DNA of 5,866 bases from Thermococcus paralvinellae. Lineage in GTDB: Archaea > Methanobacteriota_B > Thermococci > Thermococcales > Thermococcaceae. Below, in pieces: positions 1-5,866 of the stretch. Numbering within the stretch: the stretch's first letter is position 1; the number at the start of each line of letters is the position of its first letter. Below the pieces are notes generated by a model. That model was not told the DNA's origin and made no database searches. It worked only from the letters and a program-made list of their open reading frames with translations. The stretch is taken from assembly GCA_015662175.1 (NCBI GenBank), contig DQUR01000096.1, positions 1 to 5,866 on the forward strand, read 5' to 3'. The position numbers were made by a program, and so were the translations under genes.

Positions 1-1123
1 CTAAATTTCCAGTCCCCTGGCTTAGAGATCCTTGGTTTCCTTCTTCCTTTTTGTGCTCATGCCTGTGATCGTGTTTATGATCGTGATTGTGCTCCCTACC
101 ATCTTTAGGCTTTGGAGGCCCCATCTGGGGAGGCTTTTGAAAGGGCTTATCCTTCAGGCGGTGTGGTAGAGCCAGTTCCATAGCCTTTTCGAGGTCTTCG
201 AGCGAGACCCTTCTCCTTCCGTTTAACGCGGCTATAGCTTTGGCAGTCTTTATCGTGGCTATCTCAGCCCTGTTGGTTTTGATCCCTAGGTTAACGACTG
301 TTTCAGCCAAAAGCTTCAGCAAATCGTCGCTTATCTCAACCTTCGGCAGAATTTCCCTTGCCTTAACGATCCTCTCCGTGAGCTTCTTCTCTTCGCTTTC
401 AAACTTCTTATAGAAGCTCATCGGGTCTTCATGGAACTCTTCAACACGCTTAACTATCTCCACCCTCTCCTCAGGGCTCATCGGTGCAGTTACCTCAACG
501 CACAAACCAAATCTATCGAGGATCTGTGGCCTGAGCTCTCCTTCCTCGGGGTTCATGCTTCCCACAAGTATGAAACGAGCCGGATGTCTGAATGAAATTC
601 CTTCTCTCTCTATCGTGTTCCACCCCATTGCCGCGGCATCTAAGAGTGAATCGGCTATGTAATCATCCAAAAGGTTGACCTCATCGATGTAGAGAACGCT
701 TCTATTCGCTTCCGCCAGTATTCCGGGTTGGAGGGCCTTTCTGCCTTCCCTTAAAAATCTCTCGACATCCACTGTGCCGACAAGCCTGTCTATTGTAATG
801 CTTAAGGGCAGATCCACAACGCGCATCTTCCTCTTTGCCACGGGCAACTCTTCGCCCTTCTCGTATCGCTCATAACAGCTGTCACACATCTCCAAAGGGT
901 TCCTCGGATTGCAGTTAAAGGGGCAGTTTGCCACAACTTCAATCTCGGGCAAAACGTTAGCTAAAGCCCTAACTAGGGTCGATTTACCCGTTCCCTTATC
1001 TCCTTTAAGCAAGACACCACCAATCAGCGGATTAATGGCCACACAGAGCAAAGCCAATTTGGCCTTTTCCTGCCCGACTATTGCAGAAAACGGAAATACT
1101 AAGCGTTTTTCACGAGCTTCCAT
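1..1123 (-). CDS. ChlI/BchI-type AAA+ chelatase ATPase, probably a ChlI-ChlD fusion cobaltochelatase subunit (3' end beyond the window)
   Basis: I translated this frame by hand from the ATG at 1123-1121; it stays open to the left edge (374 codons plus one base), so the gene is partial only because the window ends. Visible in order: Walker [10 protein letters not shown] (residues 41-49), a four-Cys cluster C67, C71, C80, C83, Walker B with LYIDEVN (144-150), sensor-1 SMN (189-191), a probable arginine finger R204 in ILDRFG, the helical lid with a TNRAEI motif, then a Pro-rich linker (about 327-339) and an alternating His tract (345-357). In the family, this ATPase ring drives metal insertion by the large CobN/ChlH subunit. 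A Pro-rich, charged linker after the AAA+ module is how ChlD and fused ChlI-ChlD proteins lead into a VWA (metal-ion-dependent adhesion) domain, so I infer that a VWA domain follows; the alternative is a plain ChlI with a His tail. The start is firm: an in-frame TAA lies 6 nt upstream and a strong ribosome binding site precedes it. It overlaps the end of cobN by 25 nt, implying coupled expression. Confidence 0.93.
   Translation of the reverse strand, partial: MEAREKRLVFPFSAIVGQEKAKLALLCVAINPLIGGVLLKGDKGTGKSTLVRALANVLPEIEVVANCPFNCNPRNPLEMCDSCYERYEKGEELPVAKRKMRVVDLPLSITIDRLVGTVDVERFLREGRKALQPGILAEANRSVLYIDEVNLLDDYIADSLLDAAAMGWNTIEREGISFRHPARFILVGSMNPEEGELRPQILDRFGLCVEVTAPMSPEERVEIVKRVEEFHEDPMSFYKKFESEEKKLTERIVKAREILPKVEISDDLLKLLAETVVNLGIKTNRAEIATIKTAKAIAALNGRRRVSLEDLEKAMELALPHRLKDKPFQKPPQMGPPKPKDGREHNHDHKHDHRHEHKKEEGNQGSLSQGTGNL
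53..91 (-). other. Alternating histidine tract (HxHxHxHxHxHxH) in the linker of the chelatase ATPase
   Basis: Residues 345-357 of the AAA+ protein read [13 protein letters not shown]: seven histidines at every second position, spaced by Asn, Asp, Lys, Asp, Arg and Glu. The tract follows a Pro-rich stretch and is followed by a Lys/Glu- and then Gly/Ser/Gln/Asn-rich segment that should be disordered. His-rich segments of this kind bind Ni, Co or Zn in metallochaperones and transporters; here the likely role is to hold or deliver the metal to be inserted by the chelatase. That role is inference. Confidence 0.85.
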
Positions 1124-4100
1124 ATTTTATCCACCTCCTCATTCTTTTCACTCCAGTGCTCATCGTCTTGTGGAGTGAAGATTTCAATCACTCCCCCCTG
1201 GACTTCCCCTTCACCAAGGTTCTCCTCCAGAATTCCCTCAATTTCGGAGTAAACCTCCCTGAGCTTTTCAATTAATTCCTCACTCGTTTCCCATAAGCCA
1301 CGCTCGTAGGCTTCAATTAACCTTCTCGTGATTTCCTCAATGGCGTAGGGATTGTGCTCCTCGAACCATTCCCTCATTTCCTCATCTAGAACGTATTTTT
1401 TCGCTATCTCGTCAAAAACCCAATCTTCAACAAGCTTTGTTGTAGCTTCCCAGCCGTAGAGGTGGAGGATCTTCCTCGAGAATTCACTAGCCCCCCTGTA
1501 GCCGTGCCTCTTCATCTCCTCAATCCACCTCCCATTGAGAAGCTTTGCCCTAACAACCCTTTCAAGCTCGACTTTTACCTCAACCATTCTGGCATCGCTT
1601 ATGTCCCTCGTGTCCGTCTGAACCACCTCAACGTTCTTGCCCGTTAGAGCATCAACAGCCGTCTTAAAGCCCCCGTGATATGCAAAATAGCAGCAGCAGT
1701 TCGTCGGGTCGTGCTCATCGCTTATGTGGTTCCTGTTGATTACATCCACCTCTCTTAAGTTCAAAACCAATGAGTCATATGCCTCGACGCCAAAGGCCTC
1801 TTTTCCATAGGCATAGCCGCTCCACTGAACCCACACTTTAGCTAAATCCTCGTCATTCCTCCAGCCCGATGACTCAACTGCCAAATTTACCCCAGCCCCG
1901 TAGGCACCGGGTGGAGCCGAGAAAACCCTAAACCTTGCAAACCTCTGTGCTTCCTCAAAACTCTTGCCGAGTTCAATGAGCTTTTTGATGTGCTCAATGT
2001 AGTGCTTTTTGATGTAGTTCATCTCCAAAGGCTCATCCAGTATAACAACTTTTTCTATGGCCTCGTCAATCAGGTAGATATAGTTTGGTAGGGTATCCCT
2101 CACGATTCCACTTATTCTGACCAGAACATCAATTCTTGGTCTCCCGAGCTCTTCCAAGGGAATTACCTCGAGCCCAGCAACTACATCTCCCTTCCAAACC
2201 GGCCTAACTCCAATCAGGTATAGAATCTGGGCTATCTGCTCTCCATCGGCCTTATAACCATCTATGCTCCAGAGAACCTGCCCGATACTTTCCGGATATT
2301 TCCCATGCTTTTCTCTGTAAGATTTCAAAAGCTTTTCAGCGGTTTCAACCCCTATTTGCCACGCCGCTTTGGTCGGCAGAGTTCTCGGATCAACCGCATA
2401 GAAGTTCCTTCCCGTCGGTAAAATCTCGAATTTCCCCCTTGTTATCGCTCCCGAAGGGCCAGGCTCGATGTATTCCCCACCAAGTCCCTTCAGGAAACCG
2501 TCGTATTCCCTTTCACATTCAGCTATTTTCTTTGCAACTTCAAGGGCTTTCCTAAACGTTTCTTCAAGCTTTTCCTTCTCCTTCTCCTTAACTTTGAATC
2601 CGAACTTTTCAATTTCCTCCTCAATGACACCAAAGCTCTCCCCATTAAGCAGGCGCTCCAGACTTTTGACGGCTATCCTGTGGAGGATATCCAGCAGTTC
2701 CATGTTCGTAAAGCCATCTGTCATCTCCAGGGGATTTTTCCTTATTCCATCGTAATCCAGACCCATTGCCTCAGCTATAACGCGCCTAATTGAGGGATGA
2801 GAGTAAGAATCATAAGCCATTGCTGTGGCAACGTATTCCGCTAATCTATTGGGCTCTTTTGGTGGACATCCAAAGACGTGGAGGCCAAGGTTTATCTGGG
2901 AACCCCTCATCAGCTCAACGTAGCGGTGTATTTCCTCTACAGTCTTCTCTTCGTCTTTGGGATTCACTATTCTCAGCCTGTTTTCCCTTGCCTTCCCAAG
3001 AATCTGCTCGTAAATCTTCCTTCGCCTCGCATCATCTCCAAGGTTTTTGGCCTTTGCATACTGGGTCAGGAGGGAATCCAGGTCATCCAGAACCTCCGCC
3101 ATCCCCATTGGGGGATAGATGTGGTCTATGAGCGCTGCGTAGCTTCTCCTCTTGGCAATAACACCCTCCATCGGATTTGAAACCACATAAACATAGAGGT
3201 GCGGAACCTCATCCAAGCTTGCCTCGGGAACGCATGAAGGAGAAAGCCCAACACCTTTTCCGGGCCTGAATTCGAGATAACCATGGGTCCCAAAGTGTAC
3301 AACCACATCAGCACCAAATTTGCGTGTTATCCATATGTAAACGGCCCACCACTGATGCGGAGGCGTTATGGTCGGGTCATGCAGAATTCTACACACCTTT
3401 CCGTCGCACCTTGCTCCAGCACAGCCAAACTTTGGCTGAGGGATTATGAGGATGTTCCCGAACCTTATTCCCGGAACTACAAACTTCCCGTTATAGACCA
3501 TTCCAACCATTTCTTTGTTCACCTTTCCAGCCAGGACATCCTCCGGCTTTCCCCAGTCCTCTATGATTCTCTCCCTTAAATCATCCGGAAGCTCGTTGAA
3601 CCACTCCAGATACTCCTCCAAACCCACGAGGTCAATTGCTCCGCCGCTTTTGACTATCTCCTCAACGCTTGTCCATCTGAACTCACTTATCGCTTTCCTC
3701 TTCAAAATCAACTGTATAAGCTCTTCCCCATTCCTTGGCAAGTCTTCGCCAACCTGATAGCCCTCCTCCTTAAGCCTGTGCAGGAGTCTAACGATGCTTT
3801 CTGGGACATCTAAACCAAGGCCCACGGCAACGTTTGCCTCAAGCCCCTTACATGGAGGGTTTATCAGAACTATGGCGATTTTGACTTCGCTTTTTGGCTT
3901 CTTCCTGAGCTCGACCCACTTCTTCACCCTCCGGGCAAGGTATTTCATATGCTCTTCGTAGGGTTCCCCCACCTTGTAGCCTTCAATGTTCCTTGTCCCG
4001 GATATGAAAATCGGCTCAATTGCTCCAGCAACTTCCGGAATTATTACCCCATAAACCTGAGTCATGTAGTCTACGCCCCGCTCACTCTTTTTCCATTCCT

Positions 4101-4857
4101 CAAGGGACTGGTAGTAAGACCTTACCGGGGCAAAAACCGGAACGTTAAGCTTTTGCAGATTCTTTAAATCAACTGTGCCAAAGGAGATTAAGCTCACAAG
4201 GGCCTCTATAATCGGCCTTCCGTCCTTAATGAAGAACTCCTCAACGGCCTCGCTTTTTTCCTTCCCGAGACCGGTAGTTGAATCCCTTCCATAGGTGAAG
4301 ACAGGAATTACCCCGAGGCCTTCCTCTTCAAGGGCTTTGATGAGCTCTTCAATTGGTTTAAGCTCATTGTAGAGCCATGCACTCCTCCAGAAGAGGACTC
4401 CAACCAACGGCCTCTTTCTGTAAACCGTTAAGTAATCATCCAGACTCTCAAAAACCCCAAAGCTTGGGTGATAGATACCGTGCATAGGCATCTCTTCCGG
4501 TTCTTCATATTTGACCGTCTCCCCGGATAGGCTTACCAAAAACCTGACCATGTTCCTGAGATTCTTCTCGCCTCCAAGGACATAATACGTCTTCGCTTTG
4601 ATCAGAGCCTCTTTCGGAACGTTGGTCAGGCTTTCAAGCCCACCACATGCGATGACCTTTGCATTGCTTTCCTTGACTTTCTCCATCACTATCTCGGGAA
4701 GCTCGTGGGCGTAAATGAAGATTACCCTGGCTTTTTCTATGAACTCAGGTTTACAGTTCTGATCCGTTAATACGATCCCGTCAATTTTTTCCTCCTTAAT
4801 GATTTTCTCAAGCAAAGGCAGGGGCCTTGCACCATAACCGAGTATGAGGCATATCAT
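1099..4857 (-). CDS. cobN: CobN-family cobaltochelatase large subunit (CobN/ChlH-type metal-tetrapyrrole chelatase)
   Basis: An intact 1252-residue protein, within the usual CobN size (about 1100-1450). CobN/ChlH subunits bind the tetrapyrrole and insert the metal (Co into hydrogenobyrinate diamide for CobN, Mg into protoporphyrin for ChlH), powered by AAA+ partners in the cytoplasm. Landmarks: an N-terminal Rossmann-like region (about 1-200); a segment with LDVPES ending near residue 370; the family hallmark [15 protein letters not shown] from H521, followed by [23 protein letters not shown] and [19 protein letters not shown] from R977; and a YHGG motif at 1060-1063. The last 170 residues keep the [18 protein letters not shown] and EAYERGLWE motifs of the CobN C terminus. 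Unusual are a CX4CX4C site (C479, C484, C489) and a Cys triplet (C1054-C1056). The ATG overlaps the TGA of the ABC ATPase gene (ATGA) and the 3' end overlaps the AAA+ gene, placing it mid-operon. CobN fits better than BchH because of the ABC importer context, but the true metal and ring cannot be read from sequence. Confidence 0.96.
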   Translation of the reverse strand: MICLILGYGARPLPLLEKIIKEEKIDGIVLTDQNCKPEFIEKARVIFIYAHELPEIVMEKVKESNAKVIACGGLESLTNVPKEALIKAKTYYVLGGEKNLRNMVRFLVSLSGETVKYEEPEEMPMHGIYHPSFGVFESLDDYLTVYRKRPLVGVLFWRSAWLYNELKPIEELIKALEEEGLGVIPVFTYGRDSTTGLGKEKSEAVEEFFIKDGRPIIEALVSLISFGTVDLKNLQKLNVPVFAPVRSYYQSLEEWKKSERGVDYMTQVYGVIIPEVAGAIEPIFISGTRNIEGYKVGEPYEEHMKYLARRVKKWVELRKKPKSEVKIAIVLINPPCKGLEANVAVGLGLDVPESIVRLLHRLKEEGYQVGEDLPRNGEELIQLILKRKAISEFRWTSVEEIVKSGGAIDLVGLEEYLEWFNELPDDLRERIIEDWGKPEDVLAGKVNKEMVGMVYNGKFVVPGIRFGNILIIPQPKFGCAGARCDGKVCRILHDPTITPPHQWWAVYIWITRKFGADVVVHFGTHGYLEFRPGKGVGLSPSCVPEASLDEVPHLYVYVVSNPMEGVIAKRRSYAALIDHIYPPMGMAEVLDDLDSLLTQYAKAKNLGDDARRRKIYEQILGKARENRLRIVNPKDEEKTVEEIHRYVELMRGSQINLGLHVFGCPPKEPNRLAEYVATAMAYDSYSHPSIRRVIAEAMGLDYDGIRKNPLEMTDGFTNMELLDILHRIAVKSLERLLNGESFGVIEEEIEKFGFKVKEKEKEKLEETFRKALEVAKKIAECEREYDGFLKGLGGEYIEPGPSGAITRGKFEILPTGRNFYAVDPRTLPTKAAWQIGVETAEKLLKSYREKHGKYPESIGQVLWSIDGYKADGEQIAQILYLIGVRPVWKGDVVAGLEVIPLEELGRPRIDVLVRISGIVRDTLPNYIYLIDEAIEKVVILDEPLEMNYIKKHYIEHIKKLIELGKSFEEAQRFARFRVFSAPPGAYGAGVNLAVESSGWRNDEDLAKVWVQWSGYAYGKEAFGVEAYDSLVLNLREVDVINRNHISDEHDPTNCCCYFAYHGGFKTAVDALTGKNVEVVQTDTRDISDARMVEVKVELERVVRAKLLNGRWIEEMKRHGYRGASEFSRKILHLYGWEATTKLVEDWVFDEIAKKYVLDEEMREWFEEHNPYAIEEITRRLIEAYERGLWETSEELIEKLREVYSEIEGILEENLGEGEVQGGVIEIFTPQDDEHWSEKNEEVDKIWKLVKNA
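1131..1138 (-). promoter_or_regulatory. Ribosome binding site of the chelatase ATPase gene, inside the end of cobN
   Basis: On the minus strand GGAGGTGG sits 7 nt before the ATG at 1123, a near-perfect archaeal Shine-Dalgarno sequence. It lies entirely within the last codons of cobN, so ribosomes finishing cobN can reinitiate at once. It settles the start codon, since an in-frame TAA lies between it and the ATG. Confidence 0.85.
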
Positions 4858-5627
4858 AACACCACCCCCATCCTCGGGAGGATAACCCTAAGCCCGTTGA
4901 ATTCAAGGACACAAACCGGAACGCCATAAACATCTTCAAGAATTTCCTCCCTCAGAATCTCATCTGGTTTTCCAATGGCCTTAATCCGTCCGTCTTTAAG
5001 GAGGGCTATCTTATCAGAATACATCGAGGCCAGATTCGGATCGTGAAGGGTCATAACTGCCGATATCCCTTCCCTCCCTGCCAGTCTCTTTACAATTTCG
5101 AGAACCCTGACCTGGTTCTTAAAATCCAGATGGGCGGTGGGTTCATCCAGAAGCAGGATTTTTGGCTCCTGAACCAGAGCCCTTGCTATTAACACCAGTT
5201 GTAACTGGCCCCCGCTCAGCTCCGTGTAGGGCTTATCCTTAAAACGCTCCATTCCCACGAGCTTAAGTTTCTCCAGAGCCTTTTGATAGTGCTCTTTTTT
5301 GGGGCTCTCAAAAACTCCAAGTTGAGAGGCCAAGCCCATGACCACAACGTCCAGAACTGTGTAGGGAAAGGGAGGATGATGGGACTGTGGAACGTAGCCA
5401 ACCAACCTGGCCCTCTCCCTTAAAGGTAGGGAGTGAAAATCTTTGCCATCTATGAAGACACACCTTTGCCTAGGCCTTAGCAACCCGTAAATGCTTTTCA
5501 GAATCGTTGTTTTCCCACTGCCATTCGGGCCGAGCAGAGTTAAAATCTCACCCTCCCTCACCTCAAGACAGACATCATCAACGCTGAAATCACCGTAGCT
5601 AAATGATAAACCTTTAACCTCAAGCAT
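4854..5627 (-). CDS. ABC importer ATPase of the FecE/BtuD (siderophore, haem, corrinoid) family
   Basis: The nucleotide-binding subunit that powers uptake through the FecCD/BtuC-type permease encoded just upstream; it acts at the cytoplasmic face of the membrane. All ABC motifs are present and intact: Walker A GPNGSGKT (residues 33-40), Q-loop Gln81 in YVPQ, signature LSGGQ (137-141), Walker B ILLLDE (157-162), D-loop HLD (166-168) and the switch His195 in TLHD. Length, 257 aa, is normal for the family. I chose ATG 5627 because GGCGGTGG lies 5 nt upstream; an in-frame GTG at 5636 would add three residues (260 aa) but has a weaker site. The gene overlaps the permease by 8 nt and cobN by 4 nt. 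The family carries vitamin B12, haem, Fe-siderophores and some chelated metals; fusion of its operon to cobN suggests a corrinoid, other tetrapyrrole or cobalt/nickel chelate, but the substrate is set by the binding protein, which is not in the window. Confidence 0.95.
   Translation of the reverse strand: MLEVKGLSFSYGDFSVDDVCLEVREGEILTLLGPNGSGKTTILKSIYGLLRPRQRCVFIDGKDFHSLPLRERARLVGYVPQSHHPPFPYTVLDVVVMGLASQLGVFESPKKEHYQKALEKLKLVGMERFKDKPYTELSGGQLQLVLIARALVQEPKILLLDEPTAHLDFKNQVRVLEIVKRLAGREGISAVMTLHDPNLASMYSDKIALLKDGRIKAIGKPDEILREEILEDVYGVPVCVLEFNGLRVILPRMGVVL
4861..4869 (-). promoter_or_regulatory. Ribosome binding site of cobN
   Basis: GGGGGTGGT on the minus strand lies 3 nt before the cobN ATG, with its GGTG core 5 nt away. 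It is embedded in the last codons of the ABC ATPase gene (the Gly-Val-Val end), so translation of cobN is likely coupled to that of the upstream gene through the ATGA overlap. It supports ATG 4857 as the start. Confidence 0.65.
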
Positions 5628-5866
5628 TCCAACCACCGCCCGTCTTTCTCAGCAAGTAAGCGAAGAATGGAATCCCAAGGAGGGTTGTCAAAATACCAAT
5701 CGGAATTTCATAGGTGGCTATTGACCTCGCCAGCGTATCGGCCAGAACCATGAATGAAGCCCCCACGGTTATCGTCAGAGGTATCAGGGTTTTATGATCA
5801 GGTCCAAACGCCATTCTAACGATGTGCGGAATCATCAGGCCAACCCACCCGATTATCCCACAGAAA
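5620..5866 (-). CDS. ABC importer permease of the FecCD/BtuC family, C-terminal fragment
   Basis: Only the last 81 codons are in the window; the frame is open to the right edge, and the internal Met codons (such as 5835) are not the true start. A full family member has about 320-350 residues with ten membrane helices. The fragment carries the strongly conserved family stretch GIIGWVGLMIPHIVRM, followed by GPDH, then hydrophobic helices around LTITVGASFMVLADTLAR and GILTTLLGIPFFAYLLRK, with the usual GxPFF near the C terminus. The loop after GLMIPH is the part of BtuC-like permeases that contacts the ATPase. It is therefore the inner-membrane-type translocation channel that pairs with the ATPase encoded 8 nt overlapping downstream. 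A substrate-binding protein gene is expected further upstream, beyond the right edge. The cargo (corrinoid, haem, siderophore or metal chelate) is not determinable from this piece. Confidence 0.93.
   Translation of the reverse strand, partial: FCGIIGWVGLMIPHIVRMAFGPDHKTLIPLTITVGASFMVLADTLARSIATYEIPIGILTTLLGIPFFAYLLRKTGGGWNA
5633..5640 (-). promoter_or_regulatory. Ribosome binding site of the ABC ATPase gene, deciding its start
   Basis: GGCGGTGG on the minus strand ends 5 nt before ATG 5627 and includes the alternative GTG start at 5636-5634. Its spacing favours the ATG. It lies within the Gly-Gly-Gly-Trp codons near the end of the permease gene. Confidence 0.6.

Noticed and set aside
53..91. 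His-rich tract as a frameshift or sequencing artefact
   Set aside because: The frame is continuous from the ATPase start, His codons are mixed CAC and CAT, and the spacing residues vary, which fits a selected protein feature.
909..1275. Plus-strand open frames opposite the start of the chelatase ATPase gene and the end of cobN
   Set aside because: They lie antisense to well-supported genes with clear motifs, have low-complexity Ser/Pro/Leu-rich translations, no ribosome binding site and no recognisable domain.
1690..1698. Three tandem GCA triplets, as a possible microsatellite or slippage site
   Set aside because: Too short to count as a repeat; it simply encodes the Cys triplet of CobN in frame.
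2468..4167. Several plus-strand open frames of 70-113 codons and one minus-strand frame (3126-3317) inside cobN
   Set aside because: All are shadows of the cobN reading frame; none shows a family motif or an independent translation signal, and cobN is intact through all of them.
1099..4857. CobN called as magnesium chelatase BchH/ChlH or as an F430 pathway enzyme
   Set aside because: No chlorophyll genes are in view, the archaeal style makes Mg-protoporphyrin synthesis unlikely, and the known F430 nickel chelatase is a small CbiX-type protein, not of this family.
5216..5401. Minus-strand 61-codon frame within the ABC ATPase gene
   Set aside because: It is the +1 shadow of the ATPase, whose Q-loop and LSGGQ motifs lie in the true frame across the same bases.

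Overview
The window is one unbroken, tightly packed operon fragment, with every gene on the minus strand, so transcription runs from the right edge to the left edge. In transcription order it holds: (1) the last 81 codons of a FecCD/BtuC-type ABC importer permease; (2) a complete FecE/BtuD-type ABC ATPase; (3) a complete, very large CobN-family chelatase subunit (1252 aa); and (4) the first ~374 codons of a ChlI/BchI-type AAA+ chelatase ATPase, which runs off the left edge without a stop. Every junction overlaps (8, 4 and 25 nt), so there is no intergenic DNA and no room for an internal promoter or terminator. No RNA gene, mobile element, CRISPR array or other long repeat was seen.

The organism looks like a thermophilic or hyperthermophilic euryarchaeon, with Thermococcales my first guess and Archaeoglobales or a methanogen as alternatives. 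The reasons are strong GGTG-type Shine-Dalgarno sequences just upstream of each start, Lys/Glu/Arg/Ile-rich proteins with frequent AGG/AGA and ATA codons, middling GC, and family variants that look archaeal. This is inference from composition and style, not a database match.

Together the genes describe a metal-tetrapyrrole module. CobN binds the tetrapyrrole and is the metal-inserting subunit of the class I chelatases (cobaltochelatase CobNST, Mg-chelatase ChlHID). The AAA+ protein would power it by ATP hydrolysis. The importer belongs to the superfamily that carries corrinoids, haem, siderophores and chelated metals. No corrin-ring biosynthesis gene is visible, so the real substrate and metal remain open.

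The most interesting points are a perfectly alternating seven-histidine tract in the linker after the AAA+ domain, a four-Cys cluster in that AAA+ domain, and two Cys-rich sites in CobN (CX4CX4C just before the conserved HFGTHG motif, and a Cys-Cys-Cys triplet next to a conserved YHGG motif). They suggest extra metal or Fe-S binding sites across the complex. The gene set itself belongs to known families; I do not see a wholly unknown system.
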